Positions 23,645 to 31,668 of a DNA stretch of 64,000 nucleotides are shown here, in pieces (the stretch's first letter is position 1; each line of letters begins with the position of its first letter). This stretch comes from an uncultured Chryseobacterium sp. (GTDB taxonomy: Bacteria; Bacteroidota; Bacteroidia; Flavobacteriales; Weeksellaceae): the NCBI GenBank assembly GCA_913775525.1, contig CAJYLH010000040.1:1-64000 (forward strand), read 5' to 3'. Made by a program: the position numbers and the translations under genes. The notes under the pieces were generated by a model, which was not told the DNA's origin, ran no database searches, and was given only the letters and a program-made list of their open reading frames with translations.

Positions 23645-24565
23645 GTGTTTATGAAAGAGACGTTCCGTTTTAACTCGATTTCGGATTTCCATGCATTCTG
23701 TGGCCTGCCGAAGCCTGAACACCCGCTGATCAGCCTCATTGATTACAGCAAGGTGCAGTATCCGGTCAATGATGACGAAATGAAATGGATCCAGAACTAT
23801 TATTCCATCGGACTGAAAAGGAATGTGAATGCGCGGTTCAATTACGGGCAGCAGGAATATGATTTTGATTCCGGCGTGCTGTGCTTTGTTTCACCGCTCC
23901 AGTTTCTGCGGATTGAAATGAAGCCGGATGTGGAAGTGTCTCCAACCGGATACCTGCTGTTAATACACCCCGATTTTCTCTGGGGATCGTCCCTGATCAG
24001 GAAAATGAAATCCTATGAATTTTTCAGCTACCGGATCAATGAAGCACTGTTTCTGTCAGAAAAAGAAGAGAATATCATCGTTGACCTGTTTAAAAATATT
24101 GAAAAGGAATACCGGAACAACATCGATAAGTTTACCCAGGAACTGATAGTTGCCCAGCTGGAACTGTTCATGATCTATTCCGAACGGTTTTATGAACGGC
24201 AGTTCCTTACCCGGAAAAAATCCAGCCATGAACTGCTTGACAAATTTGAAGAAGTACTTTCTGAATATTTCGAAAGCGGAAAACTCCTCGAAAACGGCAT
24301 TCCCTCCGTCACTGCCATTGCCGAGCAACTGAATATTTCCCCTAATTACCTCGGCAGCCTGCTGCGCATCCATACGCAGCAGAACACGCAGCAACATATC
24401 CAGAACAAGCTGATCGATTATGCCAGGGAACGCCTGAGCACTACGAATTTATCCGTAAGCGAAATCGCTTATGAACTGGGATTTGAGCATCCGCAGTCGT
24501 TCAGCAAGCTTTTTAAGCAGAAAACCCATCAATCGCCGCTGGAGTTCAGGAAATTGTTTCACTGA
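23645..24565 (+). CDS. AraC-family transcriptional regulator
   Basis: 306 residues. The C-terminal ~100 residues hold two helix-turn-helix units, with the second, LSVSEIAYELGFEHPQSFSKLFKQKTHQSPLEFRK (about 270-304), matching the AraC signature. The N-terminal 200 residues (cupin-like in many relatives) show no motif I can name. An alternative Met at residue 3 is possible. In flavobacteria such regulators often control an adjacent SDR or efflux gene; the SDR upstream is a candidate but separated by 540 bp of repeats. Confidence 0.88.
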   Translation: MFMKETFRFNSISDFHAFCGLPKPEHPLISLIDYSKVQYPVNDDEMKWIQNYYSIGLKRNVNARFNYGQQEYDFDSGVLCFVSPLQFLRIEMKPDVEVSPTGYLLLIHPDFLWGSSLIRKMKSYEFFSYRINEALFLSEKEENIIVDLFKNIEKEYRNNIDKFTQELIVAQLELFMIYSERFYERQFLTRKKSSHELLDKFEEVLSEYFESGKLLENGIPSVTAIAEQLNISPNYLGSLLRIHTQQNTQQHIQNKLIDYARERLSTTNLSVSEIAYELGFEHPQSFSKLFKQKTHQSPLEFRKLFH

Positions 24566-24670
24566 ATTTTAGGATCAGCATGGCTTGCAAAATACCAAAC
24601 GAAATAATATAGTCCAGTTGAAGATTCCTGACAATTACAGGCATCCGTTTTATATAAACACAATTTTCTC

Positions 24671-24678
24671 TATATTTG
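24671..24678 (+). promoter_or_regulatory. Promoter -7 element of the XRE regulator
   Basis: TATATTTG, exact TAnnTTTG match, 23 bases before the ATG at 24702. It rules out the upstream in-frame start at 24585. Confidence 0.65.
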
Positions 24679-24701
24679 TACAAAGCACGAATACTACAAC
24701 T

Positions 24702-25070
24702 ATGGAAAAGCTAAAAAATCTAAGAAAACAGAGAGGGATCTCTCAGGAAAAGCTGGCAAGTATTATCTCAACAGATCCATCCAACTACTCCCGGAAAGAA
24801 AGAGGCGAAGTAAGAATGTACGACGATGAATGGGAAAAACTGGCCAAAGCCCTGGAGGTAGAAGTGGATGATATTAGGGAGGAAAAACCAATTTCCATTG
24901 TTCATAATAATCATGACAATACTACTTTCAATGACAATGCAGGCAGTTATTTCAACCAGTCTTACAGTATTCCAACATCAGTGGTAGAAGACCTACAGGA
25001 TTATATCAAGCTTTTGAAGGAGCAAAATGAAGCTTTAAAACAGGAAAATGAAAGGCTGAAAAATAGTTAG
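24702..25070 (+). CDS. XRE-family DNA-binding protein with C-terminal coiled coil
   Basis: 122 residues from MEKLKNLRKQRG. An N-terminal HTH_3 domain covers about 1-62 (GISQEKLASIISTDPSNYSRKERGEVRMYDDEWEKLAKALEV). A Asn-rich linker (HNNHDNTTFNDNAGSYFNQS) leads to a C-terminal coiled coil (VVEDLQDYIKLLKEQNEALKQENERLKNS). This layout is common among small Bacteroidota regulators of unknown target. The gene is a single unit with its own promoter and a weak terminator. Confidence 0.85.
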   Translation: MEKLKNLRKQRGISQEKLASIISTDPSNYSRKERGEVRMYDDEWEKLAKALEVEVDDIREEKPISIVHNNHDNTTFNDNAGSYFNQSYSIPTSVVEDLQDYIKLLKEQNEALKQENERLKNS

Positions 25071-25078
25071 ATACACGG

Positions 25079-25104
25079 AGAGACCATTTAGGTTTCTCTT
25101 TTTT
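25079..25104 (+). terminator. Weak terminator after the XRE gene
   Basis: AGAGACC pairs with GGTTTCTCT with two unpaired bases, followed by TTTTTTA. Confidence 0.5.
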
Positions 25105-25202
25105 ATTGACAAAGCTCAAAACGTCACTGAAAGAAGCTAAAGCCTTGATATCCTATTGATAAAAACTATTTCACATTAAATATTACATTAAGAATTCATT
25201 TG

Positions 25203-25210
25203 TACTTTTG
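25203..25210 (+). promoter_or_regulatory. Promoter -7 element of the toxin-antitoxin pair
   Basis: TACTTTTG, exact TAnnTTTG match, 17 bases before the antitoxin ATG. Confidence 0.55.
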
Positions 25211-25227
25211 ATTAAAAGATATTAGTT

Positions 25228-25467
25228 ATGGATCTTCAGACAAGAAAATTACATTTAATCACTTACCTTGCTCAATTGCAGGATGAGCTGTTTTTTGATA
25301 AAATTGAAAAATATGTTTTTTCAAAATCAGAGAAAGAAGATTGTTCTGAGCTTGCGCCTTTTACCATTGAGAACTTAATCAGCCGTATTGAAAGATCTGA
25401 AGAAGATTTTAAAAATGGCCAATTTAAGACTCAGGAGGATTTAGAAAATTTATCTGCAAATTGGTAA
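25228..25467 (+). CDS. Putative antitoxin of a RelE/ParE-type pair
   Basis: 79 residues, acidic and helical, without a recognisable DNA-binding motif at the N-terminus. The C-terminal part (FTIENLISRIERSEEDFKNGQFKTQEDLENLSANW) has the EDFKNGQFKTQEDLE pattern seen in many Bacteroidota antitoxins that precede RelE/ParE toxins. It ends three bases before the start of a frameshifted RelE/ParE-like toxin. The order antitoxin-toxin and the tight spacing support the call. The antitoxin frame is intact. Confidence 0.72.
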   Translation: MDLQTRKLHLITYLAQLQDELFFDKIEKYVFSKSEKEDCSELAPFTIENLISRIERSEEDFKNGQFKTQEDLENLSANW

Positions 25468-25470
25468 TCG

Positions 25471-25787
25471 ATGAAAATTGTATGGACAGATTTTGCAATT
25501 GAAATTTAAAAAGCATTTTTCATTACTATACCATTAAAGCCAATAGAAGGATTGCCCACAAAATCAGAAAACAAATTCTAGATTCAACAAGACAATTTGT
25601 TCTTAATCCAAAATCCGGTCAACTTGAATTATATCTTGAAAAACTTCATGAACAACATCGATATATTTTAAGCAGTAATTTTAAAATTATTTATAAAATT
25701 GATGGCGACTATATTGTTATTAAAGATATTTTTGATACAAGACAAGATTCATTTAACATGATCGACGAAAAACGAAATACAAAATAA
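25471..25787 (+). pseudogene. Frameshifted RelE/ParE-family toxin
   Basis: An ATG three bases after the antitoxin stop opens MKIVWTDFAIE, then meets a stop at codon 13. Adding one base in the A-run at 25501-25504 restores a continuous frame of about 105 residues: SIFHYYTIKANRRIAHKIRK, then LNPKSGQLELYLEKLHEQHR, YILSSNFKIIYKIDGDYIVI and KDIFDTRQDS. This is a RelE/ParE toxin, with the usual YKI and F-x-T-R-Q motifs near the C-terminus. The lesion is a single missing A, so it could be a genuine inactivation, a programmed slip or a sequencing error. No other damage is seen, which argues the change is recent. Confidence 0.8.
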
Positions 25788-25790
25788 AAA

Positions 25791-25812
25791 AGAGAAGCTT
25801 ACAGTCTTCTCT
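25791..25812. terminator. Bidirectional terminator between toxin remnant and gldG
   Basis: Stem AGAGAAG/CTTCTCT with an eight-base loop, A-rich on the left and T-rich on the right, serving both convergent units. Confidence 0.65.
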
Positions 25813-25829
25813 CTTTCTATATCATTTAT

Positions 25830-27497
25830 TTATCCAAACTTCTTTTTCCTCAGCCAGAAGAACAGTCCTCCCAGCAGCCCGATGATGGCAAGCGGCAGCA
25901 GTAAATTCAGCCATTGCCAGTTGGCTTTCTCTTCGGTAATCCTCTGCCGGTCGAGAAGCCTTTCTTCGATGTTGCGGTTTCTCAGCTCCATCAGGTTGCT
26001 GTCATCCAACAGGAAATCCAGGGCATTTCTCAGGAACTGTTCGTTTCCGAACTGTTCGTTGGTAAGCATATCCACGCCTAACGGCAGCGGCTGTCCTTTG
26101 ATGACTTTATTCCTTCCTACATCACCGTCCGCAATCACGATCATTTTATTCTCCGGACTCACCGCTTTAAAATTGGGATACGATTTCCTTTCAATCCTGG
26201 ATGCATAGGCAGACGTAAATTTCCCTTCAAGGGATACGGCATATATTTTCGGCGTGCTCGGTTTTTCCATTTGTCCTAAACTGTCTACGCTGGCGATTTC
26301 CTTCAGGTCTACATAATTCGGAACCTGTTTCAGCAGGGTTCGTTCGCTGGATTCGAAAAGTACATTGGTTTTGATGTTTTTCCTTCCAAGTGTATCAATG
26401 GAAGTCGGGAACTCAAATTTTACCGGATTGATATTCTTGGTTACCGGATTGTCTTTTTCGGCGATTCCCAATGGGAAATACGGCCAGGGAAGACTGGTAT
26501 ACTGAGGGTTCCCTCCTACTTCACCGGTAACCAGCCTCAACAGGGCGAATTTCTTCACATCTTTCACCAGGGCAGGGTTGATCCTGATCCCGTAATTAAA
26601 GAAGAAATCGGTCATATTGAGGTCTACCGGGAACGGCATTACTTTTTTGGACCTGGTAAGGGTATCCATTTCGGCATTCACGGCATCGATCATCCATAGA
26701 GTTCTACCACCGTTCATGATGTACTGGTCCAGGATCACCTTTTCATTATCGGTAAAGGCTTTTCTCGGCTTGGCGATAACCAGTGCGCTCATCTGCTTCA
26801 GCAGAGGGACATCGGCAAGGCTCAGTTCTTTCTGGTTTTTCGGGATGATGGGTCCGGCATCATAATTTTCCAGCGCCAGATGCATGAATCCCTGGAATTC
26901 ATCCGGGCTCAGTTCATCCTGATTGACCAGGACCCCGATTTTCTTTCTTTTATCAGCCGATACGTTTTTGATATTGGAAACCAGGTTGTATTCCAGGTTT
27001 TCAATGGATTTATTAAGCTGTGCATCCGCATCTATCCCGGTCTGCTGCACCACCAAAGGAATGGAAACCCCTCTGTTGTTGTATTTGATCACGGTATACG
27101 GAAACAGGTAGATCTGCGAGACTTTCCCGTCTTTGATATCCGGCAGCACAGAAGGCTGCATGCCCATCGCCATCAGGGTATCCTGCGAAATCTTGCTTTT
27201 GATGGGATCTATAAATTTAAAATCGATCTTCGGATTGATCTTCCTGAATTCTTCCAGCATGAAACGCGTCTCGCTCTGAAGCTGTTTGAAGCTCGCCGGG
27301 AAATCTCCCTCCAGATACACATCCACCGTCAGCGGTTTCTTTACGGATTCAAGCACTTTAACGGTATTCTCAGAAAGTGTATAGCGTTTTTCTTTGGTAA
27401 GGTCAAGCCTGATCCCGGAAATATAGAGGACCACTGCTAGTGGAAAAATCACGAACAATACAATGCCCAACGGAGACCTGAATGAAATCTTCTTCAT
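25830..27497 (-). CDS. gldG: Gliding-motility ABC transporter substrate-binding-like protein GldG
   Basis: 555 residues. An N-terminal transmembrane helix (IVLFVIFPLAVVLYISG) precedes the ABC_transp_aux domain, with conserved TKEKRYTLSENTVKVLESVKKPLTVDVYLEGDFP and GIDADAQLNKSIENLEYNLV. A C-terminal helix (WLNLLLPLAIIGLLGGLFFWLRKKKFG) anchors the end. GldA, GldF and GldG form an ABC transporter linked to Flavobacterium gliding and T9SS-dependent motility. GldG starts five bases after gldF, so they are one operon; gldA is not in the window. Confidence 0.93.
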   Translation of the reverse strand: MKKISFRSPLGIVLFVIFPLAVVLYISGIRLDLTKEKRYTLSENTVKVLESVKKPLTVDVYLEGDFPASFKQLQSETRFMLEEFRKINPKIDFKFIDPIKSKISQDTLMAMGMQPSVLPDIKDGKVSQIYLFPYTVIKYNNRGVSIPLVVQQTGIDADAQLNKSIENLEYNLVSNIKNVSADKRKKIGVLVNQDELSPDEFQGFMHLALENYDAGPIIPKNQKELSLADVPLLKQMSALVIAKPRKAFTDNEKVILDQYIMNGGRTLWMIDAVNAEMDTLTRSKKVMPFPVDLNMTDFFFNYGIRINPALVKDVKKFALLRLVTGEVGGNPQYTSLPWPYFPLGIAEKDNPVTKNINPVKFEFPTSIDTLGRKNIKTNVLFESSERTLLKQVPNYVDLKEIASVDSLGQMEKPSTPKIYAVSLEGKFTSAYASRIERKSYPNFKAVSPENKMIVIADGDVGRNKVIKGQPLPLGVDMLTNEQFGNEQFLRNALDFLLDDSNLMELRNRNIEERLLDRQRITEEKANWQWLNLLLPLAIIGLLGGLFFWLRKKKFG

Positions 27498-27501
27498 ACG
27501 T

Positions 27502-28230
27502 TTACTTCTTTTTTTGGATAAAATGGTTGGACAATACTAGGGTAATCCCGATAATCAGAACAAAATAGGCGACATCTTTGAAATCAATCAGCCCTCTGGT
27601 AAACCCTAAAAAGTGTTGGTAAAAACCTATGCTCTGCAGGATGAAGTCGGCACCGCCCAGCAGTTTGTAACTGGCCAGCTGCTCAATCCCGAAATACATG
27701 ATGAAACACATGAAAACGCCCAGCAGGTAAGCCATGATCTGGTTCTGGGAAAGCGATGAAGCCAGGATTCCCACGCCTGAAAAGGCTGCAATTAAAATAA
27801 TTAACCCGATATAGCTCCCGAAGGTCATTCCAAGGTCTATATTCCCGGCCGGAACACCTAATACATATACGGTATAAAGGTAGATCAGCGAAGGGATGAG
27901 GCAAAGAATACCCACGATCCATACAGAAAGGAACTTCCCGAAAACAAGATCCGACACTTTCAGAGGCTGCGAAAACAGCCAGTTCAGGGTTCCGGTCTGC
28001 TGCTCTTCGGCAAAGGTCTTCATAGAAAGGGCCGGAATGATGAACATCAGCAGCCAGGGCACCAGCACAAAATAACTTTGCAGGGAAGCCATCCCGATTT
28101 CGAAGATATTGGAATCGTTATCGAAAAAAAACAGGAAGAGCGTAACGATCAGGCTGAATGCGGCCATAATCACCCAGGCGCTCCAGTTCCCGAAATAACT
28201 CCAGAGTTCTTTTTTTAAAATTGCAAACAT
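27502..28230 (-). CDS. gldF: Gliding-motility ABC transporter permease GldF
   Basis: 242 residues from MFAILKKELWSYFGNWSAWV; an upstream extension of 16 residues is not needed. Six hydrophobic segments and the motif SMKTFAEEQQTGTLNWLFSQPLKVSDLVFGKF are typical of ABC-2 permeases. It forms the membrane channel with GldA and GldG. Not every gliding flavobacterium needs GldAFG, so gliding of this strain is only suggested. Confidence 0.92.
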   Translation of the reverse strand: MFAILKKELWSYFGNWSAWVIMAAFSLIVTLFLFFFDNDSNIFEIGMASLQSYFVLVPWLLMFIIPALSMKTFAEEQQTGTLNWLFSQPLKVSDLVFGKFLSVWIVGILCLIPSLIYLYTVYVLGVPAGNIDLGMTFGSYIGLIILIAAFSGVGILASSLSQNQIMAYLLGVFMCFIMYFGIEQLASYKLLGGADFILQSIGFYQHFLGFTRGLIDFKDVAYFVLIIGITLVLSNHFIQKKK

Positions 28231-28314
28231 AGTTTTTATAGTAAAAGGTAAAAAGTATTTATGTATTCGGGAATGCACCGGTTTGCAGCCAACAGCATTC
28301 CCTCTTCAACAACT

Positions 28315-28863
28315 TTATTTTTTCTTGTTTTTATTCACCAGCTTCACGGTCATCATAATCAGCACTACCAGAACGAAAAATCCGGTAATTAATTGCCACC
28401 AGTATTCAATCACCATAGATTTCAGGATTACGGTAAACACGACCAGGAACAGAATAAAAGTCGCAATTTCATTAGCCTGCCTTAATTTAATATTCGCAGT
28501 TTCAAGGGTCTGCCCATTTAGCTCTTTCAGCCGCAGCACTTTCTTCCAGCACCAGTAATGGTACGCAGCCAGCCCTACCAGGAACGTAAGCTTCAGGTGG
28601 AACCATGGTGTTTTTATCAGTCCAGTATTCAGGAAAATCAAGATGATTCCGCATACTGCCATAATAACTCCGGCAGGAACCGTAATGATGTTCCAGAGCC
28701 TTCGCGCCATGAAAATGTACTGCTCCCGTAAAATGCGTTTCTTGTCTTCCGGAAAGGTATCGGTATCCTTGTAGTATACAAAGATCCTCACCAGGTAGAA
28801 AATCCCTGCAAAATAGCTCACCATGAAGATAATGTGCAGTGCTTTGATAATGGTATACAGCAT
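28315..28863 (-). CDS. hemJ: Protoporphyrinogen IX oxidase HemJ
   Basis: 182 residues from MLYTIIKALHIIFMVSYFAG. Four hydrophobic helices and the HemJ/CopD signature are present: the N-terminal conserved His in KALHIIFMVSYFAGIFYLVR and a later WFHLKLTFLVGLAAYHYWCWK with His and Lys. HemJ oxidises protoporphyrinogen IX to protoporphyrin IX in the membrane, the step before ferrochelatase. A -7 element at 28880 fixes the start and discards the longer frame. It is not clustered with other haem-biosynthesis genes here, although haem uptake is in the same window. Confidence 0.88.
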   Translation of the reverse strand: MLYTIIKALHIIFMVSYFAGIFYLVRIFVYYKDTDTFPEDKKRILREQYIFMARRLWNIITVPAGVIMAVCGIILIFLNTGLIKTPWFHLKLTFLVGLAAYHYWCWKKVLRLKELNGQTLETANIKLRQANEIATFILFLVVFTVILKSMVIEYWWQLITGFFVLVVLIMMTVKLVNKNKKK

Positions 28864-28879
28864 CCTGAAAATTTGTTTG

Positions 28880-28887
28880 CAAAGATA
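28880..28887 (-). promoter_or_regulatory. Promoter -7 element of hemJ
   Basis: The minus strand reads TATCTTTG, an exact TAnnTTTG match, 16 bases before the ATG at 28863. Confidence 0.6.
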
Positions 28888-29003
28888 GTTTATTTCACAA
28901 AAATTCAGCATTTAATATGAAAAAATGACGGGGAAATCAGGGCAGCCGGAGAAAGTAGGAAAAAGTAAAACAACCCTCGATCATCATTGCTTTTATTGGA
29001 AAA

Positions 29004-29040
29004 GACCTGGTTTAAGAATCTGTAATTCTGAAACCAGGTC
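29004..29040 (-). terminator. Terminator after the outer-membrane protein gene
   Basis: A perfect 10-bp stem GACCTGGTTT/AAACCAGGTC with an inner AGAAT/ATTCT stem, followed on the minus strand by TTTTCC. Confidence 0.85.
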
Positions 29041-29051
29041 GTGTAAGGATA

Positions 29052-29696
29052 TCAAAACTTAAAGATAAATTTGATGTCTACATTGAAATGCGGACGGAAA
29101 CCTTCCTGTTCCCTGTCCCTGTCTTTAAGGAAACCAAATACATTGATAGGTTCTACCCCATATTCTTTGCCTTGTACATTCCGGTAAATGATGTTCCGGT
29201 GGGCAATCCCGATTCCTACTTTCGGCATAAAACCGAACCAAGAAGATTCCCTGTGCAGCAAAATGCTGTAATTGATGCTCAGTGACTGGCGTGTCCTTTG
29301 ATAATCTGCCGACTGGAAATGGTAGTATGAACCTGTTTCATCACTGTATTCTTCATTGACTTTTTTAGACTGATGGTTAAGGTAAGAAAATTCAGCAGAG
29401 ATAAAATGTTTCAGCTTGGATTCAGGAGCAAGGCTGTAATAGACTTCCGGCTTCACCTCAAAGATGGTATAGTCGTTTTCTTCAATAGGATAAGGGGTCA
29501 TTCCCTTCTGTCCGTACGCTACTTCTGCACCTAGCCACCACCGTTCATTCAGGCGGTGCATGTATCCGATATTCCAGCGATAGTCCCGAAGCGGAGCGAA
29601 TCCGCTTACGGTAATGATAGAACGGTAATCGCCCTGTTGGGCATAGACGACAACTCCAAAGACAAGAAAAATAAAAAGAGTAATTTTTTTTCTCAT
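29052..29696 (-). CDS. Outer-membrane beta-barrel-like protein of unknown function
   Basis: 214 residues with a signal peptide ending VVYAQ. The mature sequence alternates aromatic and polar residues and ends FRPHFNVDIKFIFKF, a terminal aromatic residue typical of outer-membrane barrels. Segments like WNIGYMHRLNERWWLGAEVAYGQKG resemble barrel strands of the OmpA-like/DUF-type membrane beta-barrels found in Bacteroidota. No enzymatic motif. It forms a single-gene unit with a strong terminator. Confidence 0.72.
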   Translation of the reverse strand: MRKKITLFIFLVFGVVVYAQQGDYRSIITVSGFAPLRDYRWNIGYMHRLNERWWLGAEVAYGQKGMTPYPIEENDYTIFEVKPEVYYSLAPESKLKHFISAEFSYLNHQSKKVNEEYSDETGSYYHFQSADYQRTRQSLSINYSILLHRESSWFGFMPKVGIGIAHRNIIYRNVQGKEYGVEPINVFGFLKDRDREQEGFRPHFNVDIKFIFKF

Positions 29697-29805
29697 AGGC
29701 TTTTCACAATTTCAATATTTATTTAAGAGATTTTTTGATGCAATATCTGACGGATTATGCAGATCATCAAGATTAAGATGCAGGTTCATCGTACAGTCAT
29801 GCAGT

Positions 29806-30243
29806 TCATTTTGCCATAGAAATACTATCCGTCTTACTGCCTTTTTTGTAGATCTTGATGTAGGACAGCCTGCCTTCCTGAGTATAATATTTCCACGGGC
29901 CGAAGTAAAACCAGTGTCTTTCACGATCCGAAACTTCAAGTTTCGACTGTCCGGATTCCATAAGTTTGCCATTGGGATAATACCGTTTGGTTTTTGTGAC
30001 ATCTTTCCTGATCTTATTTTTTTCGTACAGCTTATTTCCCAGGAATGTTTTCCAGGTTCCTGTCTTCTCTCCGTTCCTGTACTTCCCTATGGCAACCAGG
30101 GTGCCTTCATCAGCCGAATATTCCTCTTTCCACTTTCCATGCCTTTTACTGACATGATGATCGTCTTCAACATACTGATTCATTTTGGTTGTGCAGGAAG
30201 CCATACACAAGACTATCAAAACAGGAACAAGTATTTTACTCAT
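29806..30243 (-). CDS. MORN-repeat-variant lipoprotein
   Basis: 145 residues from MSKILVPVLIVLCMASC, a lipoprotein signal peptide with lipobox Cys17. The rest has degenerate MORN-variant (YwqK-like) repeats: GKWKEEYSADEGTLVAIGKYRNGEKTGTWKTF and YYPNGKLMESGQ. Such proteins are often labelled 'YwqK family antitoxin', but no toxin lies nearby, so that name would mislead. Probably attached to the outer membrane facing the periplasm or surface. The ATG lies right after the T-tract of the preceding terminator, and its -7 element is in that terminator's loop. Confidence 0.75.
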   Translation of the reverse strand: MSKILVPVLIVLCMASCTTKMNQYVEDDHHVSKRHGKWKEEYSADEGTLVAIGKYRNGEKTGTWKTFLGNKLYEKNKIRKDVTKTKRYYPNGKLMESGQSKLEVSDRERHWFYFGPWKYYTQEGRLSYIKIYKKGSKTDSISMAK

Positions 30244-30247
30244 AAAA

Positions 30248-30282
30248 AAACAGGATTTCCACAAATATAGAAAATCCTGTTT
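30248..30282 (-). terminator. Terminator of kbl, with a promoter element in its loop
   Basis: Perfect 11-bp stem AAACAGGATTT/AAATCCTGTTT followed on the minus strand by TTTTTTT. The 13-base loop contains TATATTTG (30269-30262), an exact -7 match for the next gene, whose ATG begins at 30243. Confidence 0.8.
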
Positions 30283-30311
30283 AATTCCACTCAGGTAGAA
30301 ATATATTTTTT

Positions 30312-31508
30312 TTAAGAAATCACCTCCAGTGCTTTACCTACTTTTTCAAAAGCGGCAATGGCCTTATCCAGATGCTCTCTGGTATGGGCCGCGGAAAGCT
30401 GTACCCTGATCCTGGCTTTTCCTTTCGGTACCACCGGATAGAAGAAACCGATCACGTAAATGCCTTCGTCCATCAGCTTTTCAGCCATTTTCTGGGCAAG
30501 AGGCGCATCATACAGCATCACCGGAACTATGGCAGCATCCCCGTCCGGGATGTCAAACCCCTTTGCTTTCATTTCTGTCCTGAAATAGGCTGCATTTTCC
30601 ATGACCCGGTCGCGAAGAGAGGTATCCTCGGAAATCATATCCAATACTTTCAGGGCAGCCCCAACGATCCCCGGAGCCAGTGAATTGGAGAATAAATAGG
30701 GCCTTGAACGTTGTCTCAACATGTCAATGATCTCCTTTTTTCCGGAAGTAAATCCGCCCAAAGCTCCTCCAAGGGCTTTTCCTAAAGTAGAGGTAATAAT
30801 ATCTACCCTGCCCATCACTTCATTGGCTTCATGCGTTCCGCGTCCTGTTTTTCCTATGAATCCCGTTGCATGGGAATCATCAACCATTACGAGTGCATTG
30901 TATTTATCCGCCAGGTCGCAAACGCCTTTCAGGTCAGCAACAATACCGTCCATAGAGAACACCCCGTCCGTTACAATGATTTTAAACCTGTGCTCTTTCT
31001 CAGATGCTGCCATCAGCTGCGCTTCCAGGTCTTCCATATTGTTGTTTTTGTACCGGTATCTTGCCGCTTTACAAAGACGCACCCCATCAATAATGGATGC
31101 ATGGTTCAGTTCATCTGAAATAATGGCATCCTCTTCGGTAAATAACGGCTCAAAAACCCCTCCGTTAGCATCAAAACAGGCTGCGTAAAGAATAGTATCT
31201 TCCAGCCCGAGGAAATCAGCAATTTTCTGTTCCAGCTGTTTGTGGATGTCCTGGGTACCGCAGATGAAACGAACGGAAGACATTCCGTAGCCATGGGATC
31301 CGATCATATCCTGGGATGCTTTCATCACATCAGGATGGTTGGATAGCCCCAGATAATTATTGGCGCAGAAATTCAGTAATTTCTTTCCGTTGGCTTCAAT
31401 CTCAGCGCTCTGCTGGGAAGTGATGATACGCTCTCTTTTGTAGAGTCCGTCATTTTCAATATTCTGAAGTTCGTTCTGTAAATGCTGAAGGTATTTTTCA
31501 GAGATCAT
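30312..31508 (-). CDS. kbl: Glycine C-acetyltransferase (2-amino-3-ketobutyrate CoA ligase)
   Basis: 398 residues from [15 protein letters not shown], the usual length of KBL; an in-frame extension upstream of 31508 is not supported. PLP-dependent class II aminotransferase fold: the catalytic lysine is in [13 protein letters not shown] (about 240-252), the PLP-phosphate region is [16 protein letters not shown] (about 205-220), and [13 protein letters not shown] precedes it. It converts 2-amino-3-ketobutyrate and CoA to glycine and acetyl-CoA in threonine breakdown. The threonine dehydrogenase partner is not in this window. A divergent cupin gene begins 160 bases away. Confidence 0.92.
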   Translation of the reverse strand: MISEKYLQHLQNELQNIENDGLYKRERIITSQQSAEIEANGKKLLNFCANNYLGLSNHPDVMKASQDMIGSHGYGMSSVRFICGTQDIHKQLEQKIADFLGLEDTILYAACFDANGGVFEPLFTEEDAIISDELNHASIIDGVRLCKAARYRYKNNNMEDLEAQLMAASEKEHRFKIIVTDGVFSMDGIVADLKGVCDLADKYNALVMVDDSHATGFIGKTGRGTHEANEVMGRVDIITSTLGKALGGALGGFTSGKKEIIDMLRQRSRPYLFSNSLAPGIVGAALKVLDMISEDTSLRDRVMENAAYFRTEMKAKGFDIPDGDAAIVPVMLYDAPLAQKMAEKLMDEGIYVIGFFYPVVPKGKARIRVQLSAAHTREHLDKAIAAFEKVGKALEVIS

Positions 31509-31611
31509 TATTGTTAATTTTAGATGTGCTAATTTAAGAAAAAGGCAGTAAACTAAAGAGTCCTCCACTTTTTATTCTTCCCTGCGAAAACAAAAGGGCT
31601 TATTTAATCAA

Positions 31612-31649
31612 ATTAGTCTATTGAAAAAGTAGACTAATCGTTATCTTTG
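31612..31649 (+). promoter_or_regulatory. Perfect 9-N9-9 operator and promoter before the cupin gene
   Basis: ATTAGTCTA (31612-31620), nine bases, TAGACTAAT (31630-31638), then the -7 element TATCTTTG (31642-31649). The spacer holds the -33 TTG (31621-31623). A repressor bound here would cover both promoter elements. The right arm and the spacing are the same as before cysH at 18719-18745. Confidence 0.7.
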
Positions 31650-31668
31650 TGGGCCTAAACAATGAAGT

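Noticed and set aside
29712-30002. 96-codon minus-strand frame overlapping the MORN-variant lipoprotein
   Set aside because: It is out of frame with a gene that has a signal peptide and repeats; no features of its own.
29806-30243. Naming the YwqK-like protein an antitoxin
   Set aside because: It is a lipoprotein with MORN-variant repeats and no toxin gene nearby.
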